Shown: positions 19,928 through 29,077, counted from the stretch's first letter. The stretch: DNA of 64,000 bases from Leptothoe spongobia TAU-MAC 1115 (GCF_018739885.1 NZ_JADOES010000002.1:113807-177806); one strand, 5' to 3'. Numbers and translations are program-made. The notes: generated by a model from the letters alone, not told the origin.

Positions 19928-20256
19928 CTTAAATTCATAAATCCTGTTCTTTTATCTAGGAAGCTGAATAGAATTTGTGGGTATCAACTTAATGCGGGAC
20001 GTTTTCTGGAAGATAGCAGTTGGTAGTTAGTCGTTAAACTCCAGTCAGGGATTAACTAACTACCACGAACCACTAACTTCCTTACCTGATAAAAATTTCC
20101 CGGCTTACGCGGATACCCGGAATGAGAATTCAATTAGGTTCTATCTTTTGATGTACAGGTTGCCATGGCAACCTCTTCAGACATATTTTTTGGATCTTAT
20201 AAAATCCTTATCCCTAAAGACCAATAATTCATTTGATTAGTCGCTTTTCTTACAAA
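19928..20256. other. Intergenic region with hairpin and 18-bp palindrome
   Basis: No gene is seen. There is an inverted repeat TGGTAGTTAGT (20021-20031) / ACTAACTACCA (20055-20065). It also holds the perfect palindrome listed separately at 20157. Confidence 0.6.
20157..20174. promoter_or_regulatory. Perfect 18-bp palindrome, possible protein-binding site
   Basis: AGGTTGCCATGGCAACCT is its own reverse complement. It stands alone, 83 bases upstream of the FNR-like site of the 20420 gene. I saw no second copy in the window. An operator or partition site is possible; it does not resemble the usual parS consensus. Confidence 0.5.
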
Positions 20257-20272
20257 TGTGATCTACGTCAAT
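20257..20272 (+). promoter_or_regulatory. FNR/CRP-like site upstream of the helical-repeat gene
   Basis: TGTGATCTACGTCAAT matches the FNR/CRP superfamily pattern (TGTGA or TTGAT, spacer, TCAA). The same string up to its last base stands at 38784, at the same distance from the shared promoter element. Confidence 0.55.
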
Positions 20273-20308
20273 CCATCACTATGACGACAATCACTAATTT
20301 TCACAACA

Positions 20309-20364
20309 CCTGAATAAACCTGAACTTTTACCTGAATAAACCTAAACTTTTCAGGATTTTTTCT
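20309..20364 (+). promoter_or_regulatory. Shared promoter element, copy 2 (for the helical-repeat gene)
   Basis: Two 22-bp units: CCTGAATAAACCTGAACTTT then TA, and CCTGAATAAACCTAAACTTT then TC, followed by AGGATTTTTTCT. The CCTGA core recurs every 10-12 bases. CATCATAAAG at 20380 is a possible -10 region. The ATG follows 55 bases after the element. Confidence 0.75.
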
Positions 20365-20419
20365 GCCATTGATAATTGACATCATAAAGCCATGAGCAGC
20401 AGCAAGAGGGGCAGACATC

Positions 20420-20779
20420 ATGGTTGACCAACTTACTTTCCAAATCGATCAATCTACTAAAAATCAGCAGATATCCCAGATTGTAGAAAGTGAAATGTTT
20501 CGTCAATTGAAAGCTCAGAGGGCCATGTTTCAACAATTGAGGAATACAAAACGTCAACCTGTTACTAATGTTCTAGACCCCACTCAGATGCTAGACAGTG
20601 TGATCAATAAGAGGCACCAGGCCACTGAGCAAAACGATGTTCGCAGCTCACAGATAAAAGCGTTTAAGATTGACATCGAACAATCTACCAAGACTGAACA
20701 GGTGATTCAAATTATTGGTAATGTGACGTTCCAAAATTTGAAGGCTCAGGCAGCTGAATTTAAGCAATCTAGAAAGTAA
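20420..20779 (+). CDS. Small helical-repeat protein of unknown function (119 aa)
   Basis: Two similar ~40-residue halves are visible. QIDQSTKNQQISQIVESEMF followed by RQLKAQRAMFQQLR near the N-terminus is echoed by DIEQSTKTEQVIQII with NLKAQAAEFKQSRK near the C-terminus. Both look like amphipathic helices. No signal peptide, membrane segment or Cys motif is present. GAGGGGC lies about eight bases before the ATG. The gene has both the shared 22-bp promoter element and an FNR/CRP-like site, so it is probably a strongly regulated product and not a chance frame. I recognise no family. Confidence 0.65.
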   Translation: MVDQLTFQIDQSTKNQQISQIVESEMFRQLKAQRAMFQQLRNTKRQPVTNVLDPTQMLDSVINKRHQATEQNDVRSSQIKAFKIDIEQSTKTEQVIQIIGNVTFQNLKAQAAEFKQSRK

Positions 20780-20820
20780 TACAATCGTCCGCATATAAAC
20801 CATCAAGAGGTTTTTAACTT

Positions 20821-21459
20821 CTACAAAAGCAACTGGCTGGCTACCAGGCTAGCCATCAGGATAATCTCTACGCCGGAACCGATGGCTGGACCGAAGACAG
20901 TTGTTGGAGGTACTCCACTGCCTAGCAGCATAGTGAGAGATCCTAGAAATAGCCAGGGAAAACCAACCTGTTGCCATAGAAGGATACCAGCCATAATCAT
21001 CAAGGAGATCACTAAAATGGTGGGAATCTCTTTGCTGGGCACGACTTCCTTATACCGTAGGGTATTAGAAAAGACGATAGGTCTGAGGGTTAACCGAGTC
21101 ATGCGGGTTAACACTTCAATTAATACTAAGCCTATGGCCAGAGCCCAAGTGAATGGATAAATGAGGGGATGACTAACCCAAACAATTTCAGCAATCTTAA
21201 GTATTTGTAGCGTAACTACTAATAACAAAGGGGAAAAAAGGCCATGACACCAATACCTTAGTTGATTGAGGAACTTTAAGTATTGACCTTCGCCGATGGT
21301 ATCTCCAACGGTAATAATCAGGTTGTCATAAACTAAGCCCCCTAGTACTAGCAATAATATGACAGTTCCTTGGTTTGGTGACTTATCTAATAAATAAATT
21401 CCTACTGCTAATAGCAGTAGGTGGGCGCTAGTATAGGCTGAATAAATAAGTTTTCCCAT
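20821..21459 (-). CDS. Integral membrane protein, unknown (212 aa)
   Basis: Six or seven hydrophobic segments span the protein, with a conserved-looking GLVYDNLIITVGDTIGEG loop near residue 45 and an RYWCHGLFSP segment near 70. I cannot name the family. The ATG at 21459 follows the stop of the MFS gene by four bases, so translation is probably coupled. With the MFS transporter and the alpha/beta hydrolase it forms a three-gene minus-strand operon. A weak hairpin (AAACC/GGTTT) near 20800 lies between this gene and the convergent 20420 gene. Confidence 0.65.
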   Translation of the reverse strand: MGKLIYSAYTSAHLLLLAVGIYLLDKSPNQGTVILLLVLGGLVYDNLIITVGDTIGEGQYLKFLNQLRYWCHGLFSPLLLVVTLQILKIAEIVWVSHPLIYPFTWALAIGLVLIEVLTRMTRLTLRPIVFSNTLRYKEVVPSKEIPTILVISLMIMAGILLWQQVGFPWLFLGSLTMLLGSGVPPTTVFGPAIGSGVEIILMASLVASQLLL

Positions 21460-21463
21460 CACA

Positions 21464-22684
21464 CTAACTGTGAACCGTTTCTAATGTACGCAAATTGAGC
21501 ATAATGCATCCTAGAGCCACTAGGATTAAGGCACTACCAATGCCAAACGGTGCCCACGTGCCAATGTAATCAAAACTGAGGCCTGCCAGTATGGGGCCTA
21601 AGATAGTAGCTAGACTTTTCAGACCTTGATTTCCACCGATGGTTTTACCCTGTTCTTTGTCAGATACTTGATTTGAGATCAGTCCTCGGATTGCTGGGGT
21701 AAAAAAGCCCATACCAATAGATAGAAAAGCCATACTGGTATACAGTAACGGATATACGAGCGAACTATTGGGTTGAATCAGCGCAATCATCAACATGCTG
21801 AGACTGACACAGATTAGGCCCGAGACGGTTACAGTTGCCTCACCCCACCTAGGTAAAATTTTTCGAATTAAAAATCCTTGGATAAAGGTAGATGTAACCC
21901 CTAAAAAGACAAAAATCACCCCAGATTCCAAAGGAGTCCAGTTAAATTTGCGAAATAAGAACAACACAAACGTACTGGTGAATCCAATAAAGGCTAGATT
22001 GAAAATAAAGTTTCCCCATACTAATCCCTGAATTCTATGATTTTTCACCAATTTGAGGATTTGATAAAAGGGATTGAGATCTCCTAATTCAAAGGATTCT
22101 CGATTCTCTTTCTTGAGGGATTCTGGCAGGGTGAAATACCCAAGGGCAAGATTAAAAAAGGCTAGACCTGCAGCAAAGAAGACCGGCAAGGTTAAATAAA
22201 CATTGGCTAAAATGCCACCGAGAGCGGGACCTAAAATAAAGCCTAAACCAAATGCAGCCCCGGTTAAGCCAAAATTCTTGCCACGATCTTCAGGAGCAGA
22301 TGTATCGGCAATATAAGCTAGTGCAGTAGAATCTGTTCCCCCCGTTAAACCGTCCAAGATTCTGGACAGAAATAAGACCCATAATGCTCCTGCCCAACCA
22401 AACATTAATAAGGATAGGGCAGTCCCCAACACACAGATCAACATGACTGGGCGACGACCAAAGCGATCTGAAATCACCCCAGTGGCGGGAGTGGCGATAA
22501 ATTGAGCAATGGAAAATGAAGCGGTGAGCAAGCCCAGTGTAAGGGCATCGGACCTAAACTGATCCACCAAGAACGGCATGACTGGAATCAGAATAGTCAG
22601 ACCAAAGCGATTAATTAAAACCGTAATAAAGATAAAAAACAGTGGGGAAATTTTGGAAAATGCTTTTTTATTACGGCGAGTCAT
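21464..22684 (-). CDS. Major facilitator superfamily transporter, DHA1/TetA-like (406 aa)
   Basis: Twelve hydrophobic segments are present. Motif A is in the loop after TM2 ([13 protein letters not shown]), and an antiporter-type motif C-like [11 protein letters not shown] lies in TM5. This is the pattern of drug:H+ antiporters of the DHA1 (TetA/Bcr) group. The substrate is unknown. It lies 26 bases after the hydrolase gene and just before the 212-aa membrane protein, so an export function tied to the product of the hydrolase is possible. There are no signs of damage. Confidence 0.85.
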   Translation of the reverse strand: MTRRNKKAFSKISPLFFIFITVLINRFGLTILIPVMPFLVDQFRSDALTLGLLTASFSIAQFIATPATGVISDRFGRRPVMLICVLGTALSLLMFGWAGALWVLFLSRILDGLTGGTDSTALAYIADTSAPEDRGKNFGLTGAAFGLGFILGPALGGILANVYLTLPVFFAAGLAFFNLALGYFTLPESLKKENRESFELGDLNPFYQILKLVKNHRIQGLVWGNFIFNLAFIGFTSTFVLFLFRKFNWTPLESGVIFVFLGVTSTFIQGFLIRKILPRWGEATVTVSGLICVSLSMLMIALIQPNSSLVYPLLYTSMAFLSIGMGFFTPAIRGLISNQVSDKEQGKTIGGNQGLKSLATILGPILAGLSFDYIGTWAPFGIGSALILVALGCIMLNLRTLETVHS

Positions 22685-22710
22685 ACCTGTTATGAATAAA
22701 TTTGTAGAGG

Positions 22711-23610
22711 TTAGTCTTTGGGTAGGCTATGCTTGGCCAACCAGCTTCGCAAGAGCGGGTTCACTAAATCAGGGGCATCATCTTGAGGACAATGGCCAAT
22801 GCCCTCTAGAGGAATAAACTCTTCTACTGCTGGAAATTTAGCCAGTTCTTTGCCGAGTTCTATATTTTCCCAGGGATCGGCGGTTCCCCACAGAATTAAC
22901 ACAGGACAATTAATCTGGGGCAAGAGGTCTTCTGCTAATGGCCCTTGAGAATATCTCAGGAAAGATAAAAAGACATCAACAGCTCCTTGTTCTCTGGCAG
23001 GCTTTAGAAACATCTCTACCAATTCATCCGTGACAGCTCCAGGCCTGCCGTAGGCCTGGAGCAACACTTTTTTAAGGGCTTTGGGTTGAGCAAACTGGGA
23101 GAAGAAAACGTTACCGATGGGTTTAGCGGTAATAACCTTTTGGAGAACAGGAAATAGAAAACGCTGATACCAGGGAGCTGTTGCTAGTTTTCTTTCATGC
23201 TGTAGCCTTAGAGCACAGTCTAACAATGCAATACCACGCACTGTATCTGGTTGCATTACCGCAGCTTGTAGGGCAACAACACAGCCGATGGAATTTCCTA
23301 TTAAAAAAACAGGGTTTCCAATGAGTTCCTTACAAAAATCAACAATTTGTTGTCCCCAGGTTTCAAATGTATAGTCTAGGGGATCGCCCGGTTTAGGTTT
23401 GGCGGAAAAGCCATAGCCCAGCAAGTCGATGGCATAGACCTGATAGTCCTGCGCAAGGACGAGGATATTTTTGTGCCAATGATCAGAGGAGGCTCCAAAA
23501 CCATGAATCAAAAGTACACAAGGCCCTATACCACCGGCTCTTTGATAGCGAATTAGAAATCCTTGCCAGTACCAATATTGTGTTTCTACAGGAGTAGCTA
23601 TGGATTCCAT
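22711..23610 (-). CDS. Alpha/beta hydrolase, pheophytinase/BchO-like subgroup (299 aa)
   Basis: The triad is readable: Ser107 in GNSIG, Asp245 in GTADPWEN and His273 in GIGHCPQD. LLIHGFGASSDHW supplies the oxyanion region. The segments QVYAIDLLGYGFSAKP and WGQQIVDFCKELIGNPVFL resemble plant pheophytinase (PPH) and related cyanobacterial hydrolases more than lipases (judgement by eye). PPH removes phytol from pheophytin. Because Rieske proteins of the pheophorbide-oxygenase type lie 1-5 kb away, a tetrapyrrole ester is a plausible substrate, but this is inference. The ATG at 23610 is chosen over a TTG at 23619. First gene of the operon with the MFS gene. Confidence 0.75.
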   Translation of the reverse strand: MESIATPVETQYWYWQGFLIRYQRAGGIGPCVLLIHGFGASSDHWHKNILVLAQDYQVYAIDLLGYGFSAKPKPGDPLDYTFETWGQQIVDFCKELIGNPVFLIGNSIGCVVALQAAVMQPDTVRGIALLDCALRLQHERKLATAPWYQRFLFPVLQKVITAKPIGNVFFSQFAQPKALKKVLLQAYGRPGAVTDELVEMFLKPAREQGAVDVFLSFLRYSQGPLAEDLLPQINCPVLILWGTADPWENIELGKELAKFPAVEEFIPLEGIGHCPQDDAPDLVNPLLRSWLAKHSLPKD

Positions 23611-23867
23611 GACGCACAATATACTTTACTTGAGTTTAGAATACATTCCGCTCTTCCAAACGGACTCATGGTTATCTCTTAAAGAAAATCTGCACACAAG
23701 AGAACTGGCCAAATAGTCTTTACTTAAGCGCTCCTAGAATCATTAAATTTTGTTAGTTTCTCAGTACAATTCTGGGGATACCGATTAATAACGATAAATA
23801 AAATTTACATGCTGTCTTTGCCAAACTTGATAGCTTTAGTTTAAAGAGTGCTCAAGGGTGCGTAGAT

Positions 23868-24401
23868 ATGAACTCAAATTTTCCTTGGCTGAAATTTCTG
23901 GTAGGCATTATTCTTTTTTCTTTTTGGCATCAGTTATATGATTTCTTCCCTAGCACTTGGGCAGCAGTTTTAGCCGAAGGTGAGCAAGAATCTAACTTTG
24001 CCCATATGAAAATGCTTTTTTATCCTTATCTACTTATTAGTTGTTTTGATTACTATCTACGTCGTCGCCACCATAAGTTTGTTGGATCATCATTTTTCTT
24101 TGCCCGACTTCTTATTCTCGTAACGGTTCCTTGGACCTTCATATCTGTTTTTTATGTACCTGATGCCCTTGGCATTGAATTTCCAACAGCTATAGAACTT
24201 TATTTTTCAATTATCATTTCTTGGCTAGGTGTTTATACAGCCATTATCCTTGAAAAGCCTCTAGAAAAGATAGAATACGGTCCTGCCCTCAAAAGTCTCC
24301 TCATTCTTTTCTTTGCGTCTGCCCTCATCATCTATACAAGTTTTTCGTTTCGCACCCCCCATTTTGGTTTTTTCGAATTTCATACACACGACTCTGAATA
24401 A
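23868..24401 (+). CDS. Membrane protein, DUF6512-like (177 aa)
   Basis: Five hydrophobic segments. The stretch LYDFFPSTWAAVLAEGEQES followed by NFAHMKMLFYPYLL resembles DUF6512 proteins, whose hallmark is an N-terminal helix followed by E(S)..EHLKL.F.P (from memory). Function unknown. It is divergent from the alpha/beta hydrolase operon, with about 250 bases of shared upstream sequence, and is followed by a 395-base gap before the Rieske genes. Confidence 0.55.
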   Translation: MNSNFPWLKFLVGIILFSFWHQLYDFFPSTWAAVLAEGEQESNFAHMKMLFYPYLLISCFDYYLRRRHHKFVGSSFFFARLLILVTVPWTFISVFYVPDALGIEFPTAIELYFSIIISWLGVYTAIILEKPLEKIEYGPALKSLLILFFASALIIYTSFSFRTPHFGFFEFHTHDSE

Positions 24402-24796
24402 AGTGAAAAGTTACATATATCTGCGACTTATCTGACGATGATTCGCTCATGGAGGATTAATCCCAATTCCTTGGCCAGACATTGGTGAAGAGTCATACCC
24501 CAGAAACAATTGTTGGTTGAGCAAAGTCGAAGGAGGACTTTGACTTTAATGATAAGGACAGGCCAGAGGATAGCATTTAAGCGATTGGGGGAGCACAAAA
24601 AAAACTGTCAACTTTTACGTGTTATTAAGCACACTAACTTCTAAGTACTTATACGGATTACTATGAATAAAATAATAATGATAGTTTATTTAGTGCTCTG
24701 AACTTTGCCTATCGTCTATCGCAAGCTTCATACAAAAAATCGAGTAGATTATCTACTTGTTAGCTTTCAAGGCTTGCTGTTTTCCTAGAGAGAGCC
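24402..24796. other. Intergenic region with possible decayed reading frame
   Basis: On the minus strand, roughly 24434-24600, an open stretch reads CSPNRLNAILWPVLIIKVK, LLRLCSTNNCFW, then CLAKELGLILHERIIVR and stop, with no start and no intact 5' part. It looks like the broken tail of a gene I cannot name. The remaining ~190 bases are AT-rich and probably hold the promoter of the Rieske pair. Confidence 0.3.
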
Positions 24797-25813
24797 ATGT
24801 TACAGAATTTCTGGTATGCGTGTGAGTTTAGCCATGCGGTTACTCATGCCCCCAAGCAAATCGAGCTGTGGGATCAAAGAATTGTCTTGTATAGAGATGA
24901 TTCTGATCATGTGGTTGCCCTCAGAGACGTTTGCCCTCATCGCGGTGCAGCTCTTTCTCTTGGAAAAGTTCATGGAGATTGTATCCAATGCCCCTATCAT
25001 GGTTGGCAATTTCAAACAGATGGAACTTGCACCAAAATCCCCTCCAATCCCTCTCATACTGCTATACCACGTAGGGCAATCGTTAAAAGTTATCCTGTCC
25101 AAGAAAAGTACGATTTCATCTGGCTATTCTGGGGCGATCTTCCGTTTGAGAAACAGCCAGCATTGCCAACTATAGAGTCATTCCCGCGTTCGTCTTTTCG
25201 ACCTATTTATCACGAAGTAACGATTCATTGTCACTACAGTCGGGTATTCGAAAACTTACTCGATCCTGCCCATTCGACCTTTGTACACAGTGACTCATTT
25301 AGTCCTCACTCGGTAGCAGATTTACCTCGCCGTCTTGCAGAGATCAAGTTTTTTCCAAATAGTATTGGTGGCTCTTTTTATCGAATTATTCAAAAAACTG
25401 TACCAAAATGGAAGATATTAGCATTTTGGGAAGCCCTTTTTGGTGGGAAAAAAGTGAGTCAGACTAAATCAAGCACACGCTTTTACCTGCCCAATTTCAT
25501 AGCGGAAACTCTCGATGATAAAATCAAGTTTCGTCATTTCTTTGTTTTGTGTCCTGTCAATAATGAAAAGACTATTATAAAAATTATTTCATATCGTAAT
25601 TTTTTAATGCATCCTTTGGTAGACGGCTTATTCCAGAAATTTACAGATAAGGTTTTTAAGGAAGATCAGTTAATTCTTGAGAGCTTAATGTCTTCTGATC
25701 AGTCTCCTGACGATTTGACTGCAGAGATTTATGTAGCAGGTGATGCCATGACGGTTGGCTATCGTAAGCTTCGTAAAAAATATCGAGGGGAATCTATACT
25801 CATTAACTCTTAA
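24797..25813 (+). CDS. Rieske non-haem iron oxygenase, PaO/CAO-like, copy 1 (338 aa)
   Basis: The Rieske [2Fe-2S] motif is Cys46-x-His48 ... Cys65-x2-His68 (CPHRG and CPYHGW). The mononuclear iron site is in FENLLDPAHSTFVHSDSF, with Asp156, His159 and His164. Length and layout fit the alpha-subunit-like family that includes pheophorbide a oxygenase, Tic55 and cyanobacterial relatives, which attack tetrapyrroles or other large ring substrates. No membrane anchor is obvious at the C-terminus, unlike plant PaO. It lies 26 bases before a closely related second copy, clearly a tandem duplication. Substrate unknown. Confidence 0.88.
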   Translation: MLQNFWYACEFSHAVTHAPKQIELWDQRIVLYRDDSDHVVALRDVCPHRGAALSLGKVHGDCIQCPYHGWQFQTDGTCTKIPSNPSHTAIPRRAIVKSYPVQEKYDFIWLFWGDLPFEKQPALPTIESFPRSSFRPIYHEVTIHCHYSRVFENLLDPAHSTFVHSDSFSPHSVADLPRRLAEIKFFPNSIGGSFYRIIQKTVPKWKILAFWEALFGGKKVSQTKSSTRFYLPNFIAETLDDKIKFRHFFVLCPVNNEKTIIKIISYRNFLMHPLVDGLFQKFTDKVFKEDQLILESLMSSDQSPDDLTAEIYVAGDAMTVGYRKLRKKYRGESILINS

Positions 25814-25839
25814 GATTTAGTGTTTTACTAGAGAAAGGC

Positions 25840-26880
25840 ATGTTACAGAATTTTTGGTACGCTTGCGAATTTAGTCATGCTGTTACCGATCAGCCTAAGC
25901 AAATTGAGCTATGGAATCAGAAAATTGTCCTGTATAGAGATGTCTCTGGCAGTGTGGTTGCCCTCAAAGATGTTTGTCCCCACCGAGGTGCAGCTCTATC
26001 TCTTGGAAAAGTAGAGGGAAATTGTATTCAATGCCCCTATCATGGTTGGAAATTTCAACCGGATGGAGCTTGCACTACAATCCCCTCTAATCCTCTTCAT
26101 GTCCCGATTCCTCGTAAAGCAAAAATCCCTGTATACTCCGTTCAGGAAAAATATGGGTTTATCTGGTTATTTTGGGGTGATCTTTCTATTGAAAATCAGC
26201 CACCACTACCAACGATGCCTGATTTTTCCGACCCAGCCTTTCGAACAATTTATGTCGAAAGAAAGGCGAATGCTCATTATAGCCGGGTAATAGAGAACCT
26301 GATTGATCCAGTTCACGCAGCCTTTCTTCATGCGAATTCTTTTGGTGGTGGTATTGCAAAGGCTCTCCCTAGCATCACCAAAGCTAAGGTTGTGATGGAT
26401 GATTTTGGGGCAAGTCTTTCTGTAGATGTCCCTCAACCTGTATCAAGATTCTGGAAGTTAGTTTACGGGGAGAAAAAACGGACAACAAACATAAGCTTGA
26501 GGTTTTGTCTGCCTAATGTAACATTTTTTTCCGTAGATTCTCATTTTCGAATGCGCCAATCCTATGCCGTGATCCCCGTTAATGATAATACAACCATCAT
26601 AAAAACTATCTATTCTCGGACCCTTTTCAATTTTCCTTGGGCAGATGGCTTTATCCGAAAAATAACAATCCAAACATTTTTGGAAGATAAACCAACTCTT
26701 GAGAGCCAGAGGCCTAGTGTAGTTCCTAATGATTTGGCAGCAGAGATTCATGTGGCGGGTGATGCAATGACGGTTGCCTATCGCAAGCTTCGTAAAAAGA
26801 GTATGGAGATGAAGTATGCGGTTGAATCTTCAAGTTTTTCTACCCAACACCTGATGGAATCTGTCTCAACATCTGAATAA
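25840..26880 (+). CDS. Rieske non-haem iron oxygenase, PaO/CAO-like, copy 2 (346 aa)
   Basis: Start, Rieske motif (CPHRG / CPYHGW) and C-terminal VAGDAMTV(A/G)YRKLRKK match copy 1 closely. The iron site reads IENLIDPVHAAFLHANSF, with Val replacing Ala beside the first ligand His. The C-terminus carries about 20 extra residues. AGAGAAAGG lies just before the ATG. The pair is probably one operon. The middle third (residues ~165-230) diverges strongly from copy 1, which suggests a changed substrate pocket. Its last bases hold a partial match to the shared promoter core (CTGAATAAACCTG). Confidence 0.88.
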   Translation: MLQNFWYACEFSHAVTDQPKQIELWNQKIVLYRDVSGSVVALKDVCPHRGAALSLGKVEGNCIQCPYHGWKFQPDGACTTIPSNPLHVPIPRKAKIPVYSVQEKYGFIWLFWGDLSIENQPPLPTMPDFSDPAFRTIYVERKANAHYSRVIENLIDPVHAAFLHANSFGGGIAKALPSITKAKVVMDDFGASLSVDVPQPVSRFWKLVYGEKKRTTNISLRFCLPNVTFFSVDSHFRMRQSYAVIPVNDNTTIIKTIYSRTLFNFPWADGFIRKITIQTFLEDKPTLESQRPSVVPNDLAAEIHVAGDAMTVAYRKLRKKSMEMKYAVESSSFSTQHLMESVSTSE

Positions 26881-27034
26881 ACCTGGGTGATGTTCTAAGT
26901 CTGCAGAAGATGGTTTAAGGTGAGAGAGAAATGAACGAGTATTTCCCAAAAAGAGAAGTATCAGTAGATTGGACAGTTTTGTATATTATTGTAGGCTGCA
27001 CTTGTTTCTGTTATTTAAGAAGAGGAAACCTAAG

Positions 27035-27787
27035 ATGATATCTGACAAATATTCTAAGGGTGAAGAGGATCGCGTCATAGATGCCTCAGAAGTGCATCTT
27101 GCTCCTCAATCCTCAAAGTCTTTTTCTCTTATAGCTTTTTCGGTTGTGGTTGCAATTATCGTCTTGACCGGACTTTTATTGGTACTTGGGCGTTGGTTGG
27201 GCTGGACAGTTGGTTGGATGTATTTAGGGATTGTGACCGCAACCTGGGGTATTCATCTAGCCTGTCTGCAGCGCTGGAACCCTGAATTACTCAAGAATCG
27301 TAAGAAAATTAATGAGGGAACTAAAACTTGGGATAAAGTTTGGTTTTCGGTATTCACGTTTTGTGTGATCGTCATTTATATGGTCGCAATCTTTGAGACC
27401 CTCTATGGTGTTTCCCATGTACCTGGGGTAGCGTGGTCGCTGGGCTTATTTATCTTTTTGACTGGCTGGGTGCTGGTTAACCAATCCATGGTTATAAATC
27501 CATTCTTTGAAAAGACGGTAAGAATTCAGACAGATCGTGGGCACCAGGTAATCGACAAGGGGCCTTATGCTTATGTACGTCATCCTGGCTATGTGGGTTT
27601 CTTGAGTTGGGTGGTTGCAACACCATTGTTACTTTCGTCAACTTGGTCTCTTATTCCAGTATTGATTGCTGTTATAGGGTTAGTGATTCGAACTGCCCTT
27701 GAGGACCGTGTTCTTCAATCGGAACTGCCTGGTTATGAGGAGTATTCAGATCGAGTCCGCTTTCGCTTGATCCCTGGAATCTGGTAG
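27035..27787 (+). CDS. ICMT/PEMT-type membrane methyltransferase (250 aa)
   Basis: Five or six hydrophobic segments, then the family's catalytic C-terminus: GPYAYVRHPGYVGFL for SAM binding, and a final EYSDRVRFRLIPGIW with a preceding ALEDRVLQSELPGYEEY. This is the isoprenylcysteine carboxyl methyltransferase/phospholipid methyltransferase group; bacterial members methylate varied lipids and isoprenoids. The ATG at 27035 is chosen because AGAGGA lies nine bases upstream; a longer frame from 26969 lacks this. It follows the Rieske pair on the same strand and converges on the third Rieske gene after a gap of only 10 bases. Confidence 0.82.
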   Translation: MISDKYSKGEEDRVIDASEVHLAPQSSKSFSLIAFSVVVAIIVLTGLLLVLGRWLGWTVGWMYLGIVTATWGIHLACLQRWNPELLKNRKKINEGTKTWDKVWFSVFTFCVIVIYMVAIFETLYGVSHVPGVAWSLGLFIFLTGWVLVNQSMVINPFFEKTVRIQTDRGHQVIDKGPYAYVRHPGYVGFLSWVVATPLLLSSTWSLIPVLIAVIGLVIRTALEDRVLQSELPGYEEYSDRVRFRLIPGIW

Positions 27788-27797
27788 ATCTATCAAT

Positions 27798-28814
27798 TTA
27801 TTTGGAGTTGTCTTCTTGGTGAGACTTAATGCCCCACCCCTTTTCCAGGCATTGGTGGCGGAGTTTATTGTAGGCCAACATTAATGCATCAGCGGGGGTA
27901 TAGATTGTACCTGTGAGAGTACAGGGAGACATTTTAGGGTATTGGGACTCAACTATTGGTTTGTCTTCCAGGCTTATTTTTCGAGAATATGCATTAAAAA
28001 TGCTGTCTGCCCAAGCATAAGGTAATATAGACCTCAACAAAATTCTTTTCGTGAGTGTGTTCGTTTCATCAACGGGAAGGTGCACAGAAAACAGAATCAT
28101 TTTGTCACCGATATAGTTAATAGTAATATTGGGCATATAAAACCCACTCATTGTTTTTAATCCTTGAAAATCTTTGAATGCGTAGCTCATATACTTCCAA
28201 AAGAAACTCTTGGACTCTTGTTTTGGATGCATAATCATAATCTGTCCACCCCAGTCGCTTAGCTGTACATCGTGTTTAGGAATTTTGGGATCTTTAGCAG
28301 CTCCACTACCAAAGGTACTGGCATGGATAAAAGGAGTGTGAGCAGGATCAATTGTATTTTCAACAATTCGAGTATAGTGAGTATTCCACTTGAATTCCGA
28401 AGATATTACTCGCCAGGTTGGGTCTTCAAATTCAGAGAAGGCTGGCAAAGGGGGGCGTTCATTTTCAGGTAAGTCACCCAAAAATATCCAAACAAAATCA
28501 TATTTTTCTTGGATGGGATAGACCGTTACATGGGCTGCTTTGGGAATATTTACATCTGGCTGATTAGCAGGGATTTCCACACAGGCTCCGTCTGCTTGAA
28601 ATTGCCAACCGTGATAGGGACATTGAATACAATCTCCCTCTATTCTTCCTAAAGATAGAGAAGCACCCCGGTGCGGACATGTATCGTCAAGGGCAATCAC
28701 CTGTCCCTTAGAATTGCGATACAAAACAAAATTCTGACATAGTAGAGTTATACGTTTAGGTGTATTTGTAATTGCTGAGCTAAATTCACAGGCATACCAG
28801 AAATTTTTCAACAT
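27798..28814 (-). CDS. Rieske non-haem iron oxygenase, PaO-like, copy 3 (338 aa)
   Basis: Same architecture as the tandem pair but more diverged. It has CPHRGASLSLG and CIQCPYHGWQF for the cluster, and VENTIDPAHTPFIHASTFGSG for the mononuclear iron. The iron-site text is the closest of the three to plant PaO/ACD1-type enzymes (NxxDPAHxPxxH). The C-terminus TPADALMLAYNKLRHQCLEKG echoes AGDAMTV.YRKLRKK of copies 1 and 2. It is on the opposite strand, convergent with the methyltransferase. Electron donor (ferredoxin/reductase) genes are absent nearby. Confidence 0.88.
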   Translation of the reverse strand: MLKNFWYACEFSSAITNTPKRITLLCQNFVLYRNSKGQVIALDDTCPHRGASLSLGRIEGDCIQCPYHGWQFQADGACVEIPANQPDVNIPKAAHVTVYPIQEKYDFVWIFLGDLPENERPPLPAFSEFEDPTWRVISSEFKWNTHYTRIVENTIDPAHTPFIHASTFGSGAAKDPKIPKHDVQLSDWGGQIMIMHPKQESKSFFWKYMSYAFKDFQGLKTMSGFYMPNITINYIGDKMILFSVHLPVDETNTLTKRILLRSILPYAWADSIFNAYSRKISLEDKPIVESQYPKMSPCTLTGTIYTPADALMLAYNKLRHQCLEKGWGIKSHQEDNSK

Positions 28815-29077
28815 GATTACTTTTGTGATTCTTTAAAGCATTCGAAAACCGAAATAGTGAAATTGCTAAGACTTATTGTTGTGGAATAAAATTGATTCTC
28901 TGAGTATCAACCAATTGGTGATCTTCTGTCACCAATTTAGAATTCAGTTGCTTGACTATGGGAGTATTGATTGTTGAGGGCAATTATCTGGTTGTTCGAA
29001 TGCGGTACAGTACGAAACCCTGCTTAAATAAATGAATGGTCTTGAGATTATGGGTGATGGCTGAGCTGCGATCGCAG
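28815..29077. other. Intergenic sequence without recognisable gene
   Basis: Upstream region of the third Rieske gene. No terminator-like hairpin or known motif stood out; a GCGATCGC octamer sits just before the pseudogene at 29078. Confidence 0.5.

Noticed and set aside
24402..24796. Transposase remnant
   Set aside because: An open minus-strand tail is visible, but no DDE motif or terminal repeats support an insertion sequence; it is left as an unnamed decayed frame.
24797..28814. Chlorophyll d or other named pigment-synthesis enzymes
   Set aside because: The Rieske family is broad and sequence alone does not show the substrate; naming a pigment step would be invention.
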